This document shows, piece by piece, positions 1 to 9,092 of a DNA stretch of 56,356 nucleotides. Source of the DNA: an uncultured Actinomycetes bacterium (GTDB lineage: Bacteria; Actinomycetota; Thermoleophilia; Miltoncostaeales; Miltoncostaeaceae). Numbering within the stretch: position 1 is the stretch's first letter; each line of letters starts with the position of its first letter. A program made the position numbers and the translations under genes. The DNA is taken from NCBI GenBank assembly GCA_903896045.1, contig CAITWD010000003.1, forward strand, positions 1 to 56,356, written 5' to 3'. The notes beneath the pieces were generated by a model. That model worked only from the letters and a program-made list of their open reading frames with translations. It was not told where the DNA came from and searched no databases.

Positions 1-61
1 CCGAGTCTGCGCCGTTGCAAGCCCAGCGCACTCCACGGGCTCCGATCATTGATGCTCGATC

Positions 62-829
62 ATGAGCCTTTCACTCCTCCAACTCGCAGCAGTCGGTGGC
101 GCCGGGTTACTTGCGGGGGCGATCAATGCCATCGCCGGCGGCGGGACACTGCTCACGTTTCCGATGTTGATGGGCGCGGGGCTCTCACCCATATCGGCAA
201 ATGTCACCAATACCGTTGCCTTGACGCCCGGGTATCTCGGTGGCACCTACGCCCAGCGACATGACCTTGAGGGACAGCGCAACCGCGCACGCAATCTTGC
301 GATCCCCGCCATCTTGGGTGGAGTTGCCGGCGGTGCCGTGCTGCTTCTTGTCGGCAACGACGTGTTTCGCGCGCTTGTTCCGTGGCTCATTCTCATCGCG
401 ACCGTGCTCTTTGCCGCACGACCCTACCTGCGCCGTTGGGAACTTGGCTTTGTGGCACATCACCACATCACCCGGCATCCCGTCCTCACGCCGATCGTCG
501 CATTCATCGGTGCCGTATACGGAGGATTTTTTGGCGCAGCCCTCGGCATTATTTTGATGGCCCTCTATGGGCTCGTGATTCCCGACACACTGCTGCGCAT
601 CAATGTCCTCAAACAACTCACTGAGGTGCTCGCCAATGGATGCGCCGCCGTGCTCTTTGCCTTTACCGGTCTGGTGGCGTGGGATGCAGCACTCGTCCTA
701 GGAATTGGTGCGCTGGTCGGAGGGGTCTTTGCCTCCCGCCATGTCCACCTCTTCCCCCAAAAACTCCTACATCGCATCGTTGTCGGGTTTGGATCTGCAA
801 TTACCGTGTGGTATTTCATCGCAGGCTAG
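62..829 (+). CDS. TauE/SafE-family membrane permease
   Basis: This 255-residue integral membrane protein resembles the TauE/SafE (DUF81) family of presumed anion permeases, some members of which export sulfite or sulfonates. The N-terminus carries the family-typical glycine-rich stretch LAGAINAIAGGGTLLTFP followed by an N-x-T segment (SANVTNTVAL, about residues 45-54). A second half starting near residue 150 repeats the pattern (FIGAVYGGFFGAALGI), as expected for the two-fold internal repeat. About seven or eight hydrophobic segments are visible. The ATG start directly precedes the first membrane segment. It stands alone, with 181 bases to the next gene and no sulfur-metabolism neighbour, so the substrate cannot be deduced. 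Confidence 0.85.
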   Translation: MSLSLLQLAAVGGAGLLAGAINAIAGGGTLLTFPMLMGAGLSPISANVTNTVALTPGYLGGTYAQRHDLEGQRNRARNLAIPAILGGVAGGAVLLLVGNDVFRALVPWLILIATVLFAARPYLRRWELGFVAHHHITRHPVLTPIVAFIGAVYGGFFGAALGIILMALYGLVIPDTLLRINVLKQLTEVLANGCAAVLFAFTGLVAWDAALVLGIGALVGGVFASRHVHLFPQKLLHRIVVGFGSAITVWYFIAG

Positions 830-1010
830 GTCCGATTGGGTGGACGCTCGCACTGCCGACTCCGTGGAAACGTCATTTCTTGATCGTTCGACACACCAAA
901 CATCAGCGATACGAATGCAGGCGCGATAGCCTGTACTCACGAGACGCGCATGTGTCGCACCATGTCACGGGCCACATGCACCCACAGTCCCGATCGAGGG
1001 GAGATCACTG

Positions 1011-2423
1011 GTGATCGAGGTCGATGTCGCAGTTCTTGGCGGTGGACCCGGCGGCTATCCCGCCGCAATTCGCGCAGCGCAGATGGGCATGCGTGTCGCC
1101 GTCATCGAGCAGGGCCGCTTGGGTGGCACGTGCCTAAATGTCGGCTGCATCCCCACAAAAGCATGGGTGCAAAGCGCCCACGCAATGAAGGATGCGCACG
1201 AGACCTTTGCCAAGCTCGGGGTAAATGTGTCATCGGTGGAACTCGATTTCACTCAGGTGCAAGCCAATAAGACCGACATCGTCGACCGCATGGTCTCAGG
1301 GGTCGGAGGGCTCTTGAAGGCCAACGGAGTGACCGTCGTCGAAGGACGCGGGACATTCACCGACCCGCACACGATCACTACCGACACCGGTGAAACGATC
1401 ACCTTCGCCCATGCCGTCATCGCGACAGGATCAAGCCCTGCACGTCCGCCGGTCGAGGGGATTGACAGCGCGCGCTGTGTCGACTCAACCGGCCTCCTCG
1501 CAATCGATGCGGTACCGCCGCGTTTGATCGTGTTGGGAGGAGGGGTCATCGGTGTTGAATTCGCATCGGCGTTCTCCCACTTCGGCAGTGATGTCGTCAT
1601 TGTCGAGATGCTCGACCACCTGGTCGCCGCCGAGGACATCGACGCCTGTGTCGAGCTCGAGCGTGCCTTCAAAAAGCAAAAGATTGCCCAACACCTCGGT
1701 GCAGTCGCCACAAAGATTGAGGAGGCCGCCAATGGCGTGATCCTGCACTTCACCGATGCAACCGGCGCCGCCCAATCGGTCGAAGGCGATCTGGTCCTCG
1801 TCGCCACCGGTCGTCGCGCCAATGTCGAGGGGCTTGGCCTCGAGGCAGCCGGTGTGACCGCGGAGCGCAACCGGATTCCGGCCGATGAGTACCGACGCAC
1901 GAATGTGCCCCACATCTACGCCGTCGGTGATGTCGCCGGCTACTGGCAGCTTGCCCACACCGCATTTCGTGAAGGCGAGGTTGCTGCAGAAAACATCGCC
2001 GGCCACGCCATTACCGTGCAGGGCGCCGTGCCACGGTGCATCTACACCGACCCGGAAATTGCCGCAGTTGGCCTCACCGAAGCCCAGGCGCGCGCACAGT
2101 ATGGCGATGACAAGATTCGCGTCGGCAAGTTTCCCTTCTCAGCTCTCGCGCGCGCAGCGATGTTCGCGGACCGTACCGGCTTTGTGAAGACCATCCACGA
2201 GACCTCGCTCGATGAGCTCTTAGGGGTTGTGGTCGTGGGAATCTCGGCGACCGAGATCATCAATGCCGGTGTCGTGGGAATTGATTCTGAAGCACGGATC
2301 GACACCATCGCTGACTCGATTGCGGCGCACCCGACCCTTGCAGAAGCGCTCAAAGAGGCTGCCTTGGTGAGCCTCGATCGCCCGATCCACTGGCCGCCGA
2401 AAAAGCCCACCGGGACCGCCTAA
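1011..2423 (+). CDS. lpdA: Dihydrolipoyl dehydrogenase (E3)
   Basis: This 470-residue FAD-dependent pyridine nucleotide-disulfide oxidoreductase reoxidises dihydrolipoamide in 2-oxoacid dehydrogenase or glycine cleavage complexes and passes electrons to NAD. An N-terminal FAD site (GGGPGGYPAAI, residues 10-20), the redox disulfide GGTCLNVGCIPTK (C41 and C46), a central NAD-binding motif (GGGVIGVEFAS), the second FAD motif (YAVGDVAG) and the C-terminal AHPTLAEAL segment with the catalytic His are all present. The GTG start follows a GAGGGGAG Shine-Dalgarno. Length is normal for E3. No E1 or E2 genes lie next to it, so the complex it serves is unknown. Confidence 0.95.
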   Translation: MIEVDVAVLGGGPGGYPAAIRAAQMGMRVAVIEQGRLGGTCLNVGCIPTKAWVQSAHAMKDAHETFAKLGVNVSSVELDFTQVQANKTDIVDRMVSGVGGLLKANGVTVVEGRGTFTDPHTITTDTGETITFAHAVIATGSSPARPPVEGIDSARCVDSTGLLAIDAVPPRLIVLGGGVIGVEFASAFSHFGSDVVIVEMLDHLVAAEDIDACVELERAFKKQKIAQHLGAVATKIEEAANGVILHFTDATGAAQSVEGDLVLVATGRRANVEGLGLEAAGVTAERNRIPADEYRRTNVPHIYAVGDVAGYWQLAHTAFREGEVAAENIAGHAITVQGAVPRCIYTDPEIAAVGLTEAQARAQYGDDKIRVGKFPFSALARAAMFADRTGFVKTIHETSLDELLGVVVVGISATEIINAGVVGIDSEARIDTIADSIAAHPTLAEALKEAALVSLDRPIHWPPKKPTGTA

Positions 2424-2437
2424 CGTGTTCGGTGGGC
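2405..2437 (+). terminator. Hairpin spanning the lpdA stop codon
   Basis: An 8-bp perfect stem (GCCCACCG at 2405-2412 with CGGTGGGC at 2430-2437) encloses the lpdA stop codon. A 12-base palindrome GCCCTGCAGGGC follows at once. There is no T-run, so a terminator role is inferred only from position. Confidence 0.3.
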
Positions 2438-2525
2438 CCTGCAGGGCGTTCGCCCGCGCGCTGTCCTGACAACCGAGGAGGGGACGCCACCGGGCGCACC
2501 CCTGGGAGAGAGGAACACACCGGGC

Positions 2526-3659
2526 ATGCATGAGACACATCTGCGGCGCAACATCATGATGGGCTGCATCATCTGTGCTGGGGTTTCGACCGGTGCGTTC
2601 GCGTCACCTACCAACACCACCGGTGGTGGCGCGGCCTTTACCGCCGCAACCGGAGCTCTTGCCACCTTCCCGCACGTCGACGGCAATGTCAGTGCGATCA
2701 TCCCCGATGGATCGGGCGGGAGCTATGTCGGCGGCCACTTCGTGGCGATCGGCGGCATCGCGCGTCAAAACCTTGCCCACATCACCGCCAACGGCACGGT
2801 GAGCGCATGGGACCCTCGGCCGAATGGACCCGTCGAGGCGCTCCATCTCTTTGGCCAGACGCTCTATGTGGGTGGCGACTACACCCGTATCGGTGCGGGT
2901 GCGCTCGCACGTCAGAGCCTTGCGGCGATCAATATCACCACAGAGGCAGTGAGCCTGTGGAACCCGCACGTAACCGGTCATGTCCGCACGATTCTGCGGA
3001 TTGGCACGACCGTCTATGCAGGCGGCATTTTCACCACTCATGCTGTCGGCCGTCCTCAGCAGCGGAACCTCGCCGCATTTTCCTCCATTGGTGCCGGTGC
3101 ACCGACCGCGTGGACTCCCAATCCCAACAACACCGTCTCGGCGCTCGTCCGGGTGAACCAGACGCTCTATGTCGGCGGCTGTTTTCGTCGCATCGGCCCG
3201 GCACAACAAATTCGCACCCATCTCGCCGCACTGCCACTCACCGGGATCGGCAACCCCACCGCCTGGACCGCCAATGCCAACGGCACGGTCTGGGCGATGA
3301 CACGGGTCGGCGGAACGCTCTATGTCGGTGGCCAATTCACCCGCATCGGCCGCAACCATGCCGCCCGCGCGCGCCTTGCCGCGATCCAACTCGCCACGGG
3401 GAATGCGAGTGCGTGGGATCCCAGCGCCAACAACGACGTCAACACACTGACCCGCGTGGGATCGAAGATCTACGTCGGTGGAGCGTTTACCCGAATAGGG
3501 CGAGACCACCAGCGCCACGTACGACTCGCTGCGCTGTCCCTGCGCTCAGGCAAAGCGTTGGGCTGGAGTCCGGCGGCGAATGGCCTTGTCAAGCAGGTCG
3601 TGACGTCCGGAGTGCAACTCCAGGTCGGTGGGCTCTTCACGATTCTCACCGGGCCCTAA
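2526..3659 (+). CDS. Secreted repeat protein, propeller-like (YVGGxFTRIG repeats)
   Basis: This 377-residue protein has a signal peptide (basic HLRRN, hydrophobic core, probable cleavage after GAFA near residue 26). The mature part is built of about seven repeats of roughly 50 residues, each carrying a core such as LYVGGxFTRIG followed by an LAA(I/L) strand and a W-(D/N/T)-P segment. This resembles delta-60/Rax2-type beta-propeller domains. A seven-bladed secreted propeller is the simplest reading, but no catalytic motif is visible and the function is unknown. The stop codon overlaps that of the convergent phosphatase gene by four bases (CTAA). Confidence 0.75.
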   Translation: MHETHLRRNIMMGCIICAGVSTGAFASPTNTTGGGAAFTAATGALATFPHVDGNVSAIIPDGSGGSYVGGHFVAIGGIARQNLAHITANGTVSAWDPRPNGPVEALHLFGQTLYVGGDYTRIGAGALARQSLAAINITTEAVSLWNPHVTGHVRTILRIGTTVYAGGIFTTHAVGRPQQRNLAAFSSIGAGAPTAWTPNPNNTVSALVRVNQTLYVGGCFRRIGPAQQIRTHLAALPLTGIGNPTAWTANANGTVWAMTRVGGTLYVGGQFTRIGRNHAARARLAAIQLATGNASAWDPSANNDVNTLTRVGSKIYVGGAFTRIGRDHQRHVRLAALSLRSGKALGWSPAANGLVKQVVTSGVQLQVGGLFTILTGP

Positions 3660-4435
3660 CGCTCCCCACACAGCACCAGCAAATCATCAAGCAGCCCCGA
3701 GTGGCCGGCAGAGATCCCCTCAGGGCGCTCATCGGTTGCCTCGAGCACCCTGACCACACCACCGGCTTCGGTGACCAGCAACCTACCGGCCGCCCAATCC
3801 CAGATATTTACTCCGCGCTCAAAAAATGCATCCAGGCGGCCCGCGGCAACCCAGGCCAGATCGATTGCTGCAGCCCCCGCCCTGCGAATATCGCCCACTC
3901 CGGGGAGCACGTGCACCAAGACCTCTGCCTGGCGGGCACGCTCGGCGGATGAATAGTGAAAGCCGGTCCCCACAAGTGCCTGATCCAGCGGTGACGGATC
4001 ACCCATCAGCAAACGTGTCGTCCCGCACCAGGCCCCGCCACCGCGCACTGCGACAAACGTCTCATCGCGCGAGGGATCGATAACGACCCCCACAATTGGC
4101 CCGGCGTCGTCACACGCCGCCACGCTCACCGCCCAATGTGGCACTCCCGACAGGTAATTTGTCGTCCCATCGAGTGGGTCAATCGCCCACCAGACCCCTG
4201 ATGTCCCTCGGCGTTCGCCGCCCTCTTCGGCGATGCGCCCATCATGGGGGCGGGCGCGATCGAGCACCTTGGTGATCGCGGCTTCAGCGGCATGGTCGGT
4301 ATCACTGACCAGATCCGTGCGAGAGCTCTTGTGCTGTACGCCGCTCGAGGGATGCCCCGCGCGCGCAATCAATTCGACCGCCCCAGCCCGGGCGGCGGCA
4401 AGCGCAATCTCACAGAGCTCGACGGGATCGATCAT
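3656..4435 (-). CDS. Inositol monophosphatase family protein
   Basis: This 259-residue member of the Li-sensitive, Mg-dependent phosphatase superfamily would hydrolyse inositol phosphate, histidinol phosphate, fructose-1,6-bisphosphate or PAP. The metal-binding motif WAIDPLDGTTNY is present near residues 83-95, an upstream EEGG supplies the first acidic ligand, and the C-terminal motif NIWDWAAGRLLVTEAGG is intact. A GTG one codon upstream is an alternative start. Actinobacteria use such proteins as inositol monophosphatase (SuhB) or histidinol phosphatase (HisN); the sequence alone does not separate these. It is divergent from ispH with 85 bases between starts. Confidence 0.85.
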   Translation of the reverse strand: MIDPVELCEIALAAARAGAVELIARAGHPSSGVQHKSSRTDLVSDTDHAAEAAITKVLDRARPHDGRIAEEGGERRGTSGVWWAIDPLDGTTNYLSGVPHWAVSVAACDDAGPIVGVVIDPSRDETFVAVRGGGAWCGTTRLLMGDPSPLDQALVGTGFHYSSAERARQAEVLVHVLPGVGDIRRAGAAAIDLAWVAAGRLDAFFERGVNIWDWAAGRLLVTEAGGVVRVLEATDERPEGISAGHSGLLDDLLVLCGER

Positions 4436-4520
4436 CACCTACATCCTGCCCGATTTCTCTCGCTGCGATGCCCCAATCCACCGACCAGCACCATCGTGGT
4501 GCGATAACGTCCATACAGCG

Positions 4521-5468
4521 ATGAGTGATGCATCAACACGGACGATCGATTTGGTTGCCCCACGTGGCTATTGCGCCGGCGTCGATCGGGCAATTGAAAC
4601 CGTTGAGCGCGCGCTTCAAGAGCTCGGCGCACCGGTCTATGTCCGCGGTGAAATCGTGCACAACCGTCACGTCGTCGAAACCCTCGCCCAAAAGGGCGCC
4701 ATCTTCGTCGCCACCGAACACGATGTGCCCACAGGCGCAACGATCATTCTCTCCGCGCACGGGGTCTCGCCCGAGGTGCATGCCAACTGCCGCGCGCGCA
4801 ATTTGAACGTTATTGATGCGACATGCCCATTGGTGTCAAAGGTGCACGCCGAAGTTCGTCGGTACGCAGGCCGTGGGGCAACGGTCCTCCTCGTCGGTCA
4901 TAACGACCACGATGAGGTCATTGGCACCTCTGGTGAAGCACCGGAATATGTGATCGTCGTCGAAGATGTGGCCCAAGCGCATGCGGTCGTGGTTGCGGAT
5001 CCGGAAAATGTCGCGCTGACGACACAGACAACACTTTCGATCGATGACACCGCAGAGATTGTGCGGGTGCTTCGGGAGCGCTTCCCCGCAATTGCGATGG
5101 CGCCCAATGGGGATATTTGTTACGCGACTCAAAACCGCCAGGATGCAGTCAAGCAAGCGGTTGCTGCAGGTGCAGATCTCTTGCTCGTTGTGGGCTCAGA
5201 GAACTCATCAAACTCCAACCGCATGGTGGAGGTCGGTCGTGCCGCCGGAACCGATGCGTACCTGATCGAAAATGCATCGAGCATTGACACACAGTGGTTC
5301 ACCGGCAAAACACGTATCGCCCTGACCGCGGGCGCATCTGCCCCCGAGGTCCTGGTACGCGAGGTTGCTGAACTCTTGCAAGGTCACGGCTACGGCCGTA
5401 CCGGCTCGGATGCGCCGAGCGCCGAAGGGGTCGTCTTTGCCCTTCCTCGCGAGTTGCGCACCAGCTAG
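4521..5468 (+). CDS. ispH: 4-hydroxy-3-methylbut-2-enyl diphosphate reductase
   Basis: This is the last enzyme of the MEP isoprenoid pathway. It reduces HMBPP to IPP and DMAPP with an iron-sulfur cluster. At 315 residues it has normal length, and the three cluster-ligating cysteines are visible at C18 (GYCAGV), C102 (DATCPLVSK) and C200 (GDICYATQNRQ). The substrate-binding segment SENSSNSNRMVE follows. The frame stays open 96 codons upstream, but the ATG at 4521 puts the conserved LVAPRGYCAGVDRAI at the usual position, so I chose that start. No other MEP gene is nearby. Confidence 0.96.
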   Translation: MSDASTRTIDLVAPRGYCAGVDRAIETVERALQELGAPVYVRGEIVHNRHVVETLAQKGAIFVATEHDVPTGATIILSAHGVSPEVHANCRARNLNVIDATCPLVSKVHAEVRRYAGRGATVLLVGHNDHDEVIGTSGEAPEYVIVVEDVAQAHAVVVADPENVALTTQTTLSIDDTAEIVRVLRERFPAIAMAPNGDICYATQNRQDAVKQAVAAGADLLLVVGSENSSNSNRMVEVGRAAGTDAYLIENASSIDTQWFTGKTRIALTAGASAPEVLVREVAELLQGHGYGRTGSDAPSAEGVVFALPRELRTS

Positions 5469-5495
5469 TACCGCGCGTCGCCGAAGAGTGTGTCG

Positions 5496-6911
5496 CTACG
5501 ACGGAGCGAGCAGAGTCGGGGTGTGGATCGGCCCAAGATGGGCGAGGCGTGCGGCAACATCGTTGGCATCGAGTGCACAACGTGGATCGATCTCGAGGTC
5601 GACGGGCTCACCGTCATCGGTCGTGGCAACCTCGACCCCTGCCGCGCGTAACCAGCTGGCATAGAGCCGGTTCACATCGCGGCGACAGGTCGCTGGTGAG
5701 TCCGGGCCTTCAGCATTTTTAATCGGGCTGAATTGTTCCTCACGGGCGACTTCAACCGTGATGGTGGCGCGCGCCATTGGCAGCGCATCAAAGAGAAAGG
5801 TCTCGAACTTGATCGCATTTGGCGCGATCGGCGTCACCTGTAGACCTGCATCATCAAGATAGGGAACGACTTTTACGGCGCGATGATAGGGGAGCGCAAA
5901 ACCATTGGCAGTGAGGGCGTCAGCGAATGACAGCTCGATGTAGTGCGTTGCGACATTCCCCGCCCACAATACGAGGTGCCCATCATCGTCACGCGCCCCA
6001 GCAAGGTCGGCGGGCAGATCGGAATACTCGACCACCACGGTCGCTGCATCTCGCGTGGCAATCACACCGACCGGCTCATCTGCGGTGCGCTTACGTACCG
6101 CAAGATTGGACATTTCTGCGCCCGCCGCGATGTGATGACCCAAAAACACCGGGTCCGCGATGCTGGTTAAGGGATTGTCCACCTGGAAGGTAAACAGGGT
6201 CGTGATTCCATGTGCACGCAGGCGTGCAAAGGTCCCCGCACGGGCAAGGGCCAGCAGCACCCCGCCATGGCCATCAGGCGAGCGTGCAATCTCTCCTGAC
6301 GCTTCGCGCAATATCTCGCCCGTCAGCGCATCGACTGCGGGAAGGGTGCCCTGGACCACAAACTCAATCGAGTCACGATCGAGCCCGAACCAATTGGCCT
6401 CTGCAAATGCGGTTCGGGTCGCATCATCATTGACCGGGGAGGTCAACACGATCCACGGCAATGCGCACTCGTAGCGGGAACGCAGTGCGACGATCTTGGC
6501 TGCATGATGGGCAAACAAGGTGCGGCCGGTAATCGCTCCAAACGGGAAATTGCCCTTGGGGCCGTCAAAGCCCAGTCGTGTCCCCTGGCCTCCCGCAAGC
6601 AGGATGGCCGCGACACGACCGGCGCGCAGCGCATCCTCACCAGATGATCGTGCCCTATCGCGGGCTGCGTATTCCTCGTCGGTGCGTGGAAGGGGAATCG
6701 CCTCGCATGGACTCAAGCTGCCACCGACCGCATCCATATACGCACCGCCGACAAAGCGATCAATCAATTCGCGAATCAGCGCAAAATCGATCTCTGCGAT
6801 CTGCGCGCCGAGCGACGCCGCATCTTCGGGAGTGGCAGTGGCAAGCACCCCAACAAGGTGTTCTTGTCCTGCACCGATGAGTTGCTCCCGAAGCGCGGCA
6901 CGTATCTCCAT
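5496..6911 (-). CDS. UTP-sugar-1-phosphate uridylyltransferase, UAP1-like
   Basis: This 471-residue protein resembles the large eukaryotic-type UDPGP family (UDP-N-acetylhexosamine or UDP-sugar pyrophosphorylase) rather than the short bacterial GalU or GlmU. The nucleotide-binding signature LLAGGQGTRLGF lies near residues 104-115, followed by the PKG motif; a QVDNPL segment near residue 250 and an APNAIKFETFLFDALP segment near 375 match the family pattern. The exact sugar is not determined. It starts three bases after the alcohol dehydrogenase stop and is probably the last gene of a minus-strand transcript. Its end faces that of ispH across 27 bases. Confidence 0.8.
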   Translation of the reverse strand: MEIRAALREQLIGAGQEHLVGVLATATPEDAASLGAQIAEIDFALIRELIDRFVGGAYMDAVGGSLSPCEAIPLPRTDEEYAARDRARSSGEDALRAGRVAAILLAGGQGTRLGFDGPKGNFPFGAITGRTLFAHHAAKIVALRSRYECALPWIVLTSPVNDDATRTAFAEANWFGLDRDSIEFVVQGTLPAVDALTGEILREASGEIARSPDGHGGVLLALARAGTFARLRAHGITTLFTFQVDNPLTSIADPVFLGHHIAAGAEMSNLAVRKRTADEPVGVIATRDAATVVVEYSDLPADLAGARDDDGHLVLWAGNVATHYIELSFADALTANGFALPYHRAVKVVPYLDDAGLQVTPIAPNAIKFETFLFDALPMARATITVEVAREEQFSPIKNAEGPDSPATCRRDVNRLYASWLRAAGVEVATTDDGEPVDLEIDPRCALDANDVAARLAHLGPIHTPTLLAPS

Positions 6912-6914
6912 GAG

Positions 6915-8003
6915 CTAGGCGACCTTGAGTGCGACCTTCAATGCCCCTTCGCGCCGCTCTGCCATCCGCGCATATCCGTCGACGGCCTGGTCAAGCGGCA
7001 CGACATCGGTGAGCAAGGGGCTGGGATCAATTGCCCCTGCCGCCAAGAGCTCAAGCAAACGAGGAATGTACAAACCGGTCGGCAGGAGGCCTCCGCTAAT
7101 GGTGATGTTACGAACGAACTGGTCATACCAATTCACCGCGGGGGTCTTGCCCATAAAGTGGTCCATCCCCAGGCACGAAATTGTCCCACCGGCCCGCACC
7201 GACCCGTGGGCCGCCTCCATCGAATCAGTGTTGGAGACCGAATCCACCACGACCCTGGCACCTTGGCCACGTGTTGCGCCACGTGTCGCTTCGGCAATTT
7301 CTTGTGCGTCGCGTACCTCGCTGGTCATCGTGGCACCGAGTGTTTTGGCAATTGCCAAGCGGTCTGCATGATGGCCATAACAGATGATGTTCTCTGCACC
7401 CATTGCCCGTGCGCAGTGCACCGCGGAGAGCGCAACCGCGCCGTCCCCGATCACCACAACATCATCACCTGGGTGCAAGCGCCCTGTCACCAGACCGTGC
7501 ATCGCCGTTGACATCACATCGATGATCGGGAGCAACTTGGTCTCGTGCTCTCGGGAGGCAAGCGCATCTGGAATCTTGACCAGCGTTGATTGGGCAAACG
7601 GGATGCGCGCATATTGCGACTGGCCGCCCTCAACCGGCCCGCCGTGCTTCCACAGACGTGGGGCCCATCCGAAGATCGACATCTTCTCGCAACTCGCTCG
7701 CAAACCCTCTTGACACCACACACACACCCCGCAGCTCACCCCGACGGCGACCATGGCGCGATCCCCTGGAGCAAACCCGGTGACCTCGCTACCGACGGCC
7801 TGAATGGTTCCCAGAAATTCATGCCCAAGGCGTCCGCCGGGCTCGAAACCAAATGCTGCCCCGGCGTGCAAGATGTGGAGATCGGATCCACAGATGCCGG
7901 CCATCGTGACCTCGAGAAGCGCATCGGTTGGCGCCAGAATTTCTGGATCTGGCAGATCCTCGACCGCAACGCTGCCATTGCCCTGAAAGGTCACACCACG
8001 CAT
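6915..8003 (-). CDS. Zinc-dependent alcohol dehydrogenase
   Basis: This is a 362-residue medium-chain dehydrogenase. Catalytic zinc ligands appear in GICGSDLH and GHEFLG. The four-cysteine structural zinc lobe is seen in CGVCVWCQEGLRASC, and a nucleotide-binding glycine motif in VVVIGDGAVALSAV. The length and layout fit threonine dehydrogenase- or glutathione-independent formaldehyde dehydrogenase-like members; the substrate cannot be read from sequence. The start is supported by an AGAGGAG Shine-Dalgarno. It sits 15 bases after hemQ and three bases before the UAP1-like gene, suggesting one transcript although the pathways seem unrelated. Confidence 0.88.
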   Translation of the reverse strand: MRGVTFQGNGSVAVEDLPDPEILAPTDALLEVTMAGICGSDLHILHAGAAFGFEPGGRLGHEFLGTIQAVGSEVTGFAPGDRAMVAVGVSCGVCVWCQEGLRASCEKMSIFGWAPRLWKHGGPVEGGQSQYARIPFAQSTLVKIPDALASREHETKLLPIIDVMSTAMHGLVTGRLHPGDDVVVIGDGAVALSAVHCARAMGAENIICYGHHADRLAIAKTLGATMTSEVRDAQEIAEATRGATRGQGARVVVDSVSNTDSMEAAHGSVRAGGTISCLGMDHFMGKTPAVNWYDQFVRNITISGGLLPTGLYIPRLLELLAAGAIDPSPLLTDVVPLDQAVDGYARMAERREGALKVALKVA

Positions 8004-8018
8004 TGAAGCTCCTCTGTC

Positions 8019-8801
8019 TTAGCTGGGACGATCTGCGTCGAAACCGACGCGGGTACATACCTCATCGATGTTCATCACGAGTCCTGTCCAAAAGGGCCCA
8101 AAGACACCGTAGACCGCACTGACCTCGTCAAACCGCATCTCATAGACAATCTCTTTGATAACGGTGACGTCATTTGCAAAAAGGGTGACGCCCCACTCCC
8201 AATCGTCGAGTCCAGTGGCACCGGTGATCAGTTGAGTGACCCGCCCGGCGTATGTGCGACCCACCCGCCCATGCCCGAGCATCAAACGCTTGCGTGCATC
8301 AAAATCCAATGCGAACCAGTTTGCGCCGACATCGCGGGTTTTGGACATCGGATAAAAGGCAATGACCGACCGCTCCGGGAGGGCCGGATACAGGCGATCG
8401 TGGTGATATTTGGCCATCCGCTCGCGCCAGACCTCAAGCGCCGCCTCGATGTCATCATTGCCTTCGGCCACAAGGCGCGCACGCTCATCATCTTCGGTGG
8501 TGGAGTACTCCGAGAGTTCGGTCACCGAGAAAAATGAGCTCACGCACTCCACAGGGCCAGCGAGGATCGACTTGGTTGCCTGGTCAAGCGCATCGAGGTC
8601 AGGGCTGGTCAGCATGACCCCAAAATCTGCGCGCCCACCGAGCACGCTAAACGTGACCACCTGCTGCGGGGCAACTGCCGCAAAAGTCCGAAGAGTGTCG
8701 CGAATGATCTGCGCGTCACCGCCGCGGACCGCGCGCAACATGAGATGCACGACGCCCCAACCCGTGGGCACGGGAACTGGTGTCGGTGAGCTCGTGTGCA
8801 T
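8019..8801 (-). CDS. hemQ: Coproheme decarboxylase
   Basis: This chlorite-dismutase-family protein of 260 residues is HemQ (ChdC), which decarboxylates coproheme to heme b in the coproporphyrin-dependent pathway of Gram-positive bacteria. Key residues align with the listerial enzyme: Tyr150 and Met152 in YPMSK, the proximal His177 in GHGRVGR, Arg182 and Gln190. The strongly conserved stretch DDWEWGVTLFAND and the YEMRFDEVSA segment follow. The longer open frame reaches 8855, but the ATG at 8801 has a clear GGAGG about seven bases upstream. No other heme genes are adjacent. Confidence 0.93.
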   Translation of the reverse strand: MHTSSPTPVPVPTGWGVVHLMLRAVRGGDAQIIRDTLRTFAAVAPQQVVTFSVLGGRADFGVMLTSPDLDALDQATKSILAGPVECVSSFFSVTELSEYSTTEDDERARLVAEGNDDIEAALEVWRERMAKYHHDRLYPALPERSVIAFYPMSKTRDVGANWFALDFDARKRLMLGHGRVGRTYAGRVTQLITGATGLDDWEWGVTLFANDVTVIKEIVYEMRFDEVSAVYGVFGPFWTGLVMNIDEVCTRVGFDADRPS

Positions 8802-8832
8802 CACAGGACCTCCGCCCGACGCTCCGGGCGAG

Positions 8833-9084
8833 TTAGCCCTCGAGAATGTGCTCAAGCGCCGGTTGCACCGCGCGACTGACCGTCACGGGAAGCAAACGCA
8901 CAAACGCGTTGAGCTCGGCGGAGCTTGCACCACCCACGATGCCATTGGCCAGCCGCTCAAGGACGGCTTGTTCACGGTCACCCAATTCTGGTGCAACCGG
9001 CTCAAGCGCCTCAAGAATGCTTGCCTTCAGTTCGGGATCCAGAACCTTGAGTGAATCAATCAGCTTTTGTGGAATATCCGCCAT
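8833..9084 (-). CDS. Small hypothetical protein upstream of hemQ
   Basis: This 83-residue protein has predicted helices (IPQKLIDSLKVLDPELKASILEALEPV), no cysteine, no signal peptide and no motif I recognise. Its stop lies 31 bases before the hemQ start, so it is probably the first gene of the hemQ-adh-uridylyltransferase transcript. A GATAAT hexamer eight bases upstream of the ATG suggests a leaderless message. No function is proposed. Confidence 0.6.
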   Translation of the reverse strand: MADIPQKLIDSLKVLDPELKASILEALEPVAPELGDREQAVLERLANGIVGGASSAELNAFVRLLPVTVSRAVQPALEHILEG

Positions 9085-9092
9085 TGAGTGTG

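Noticed and set aside
1-61. End of an upstream gene
   Set aside because: No frame with recognisable protein ends here; 61 bases are too few to judge.
2604-3518. Long open frame of about 300 codons on the minus strand inside the repeat-protein gene
   Set aside because: It is a GC-rich antisense shadow; its translation is rich in Arg/Gly/Cys without a fold, and the plus-strand frame has a signal peptide and clear repeats.
2807-3952. Open frame of 381 codons on the plus strand in another phase, crossing the repeat-protein and phosphatase genes
   Set aside because: The translation is low complexity (His/Arg/Pro-rich) and crosses two well-supported genes, one on the opposite strand.
8019-8801. 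Chlorite dismutase
   Set aside because: Tyr150, Met152, Gln190 and the DDWEWGVTLF segment are the coproheme decarboxylase pattern; the dismutase distal arginine arrangement is not seen.
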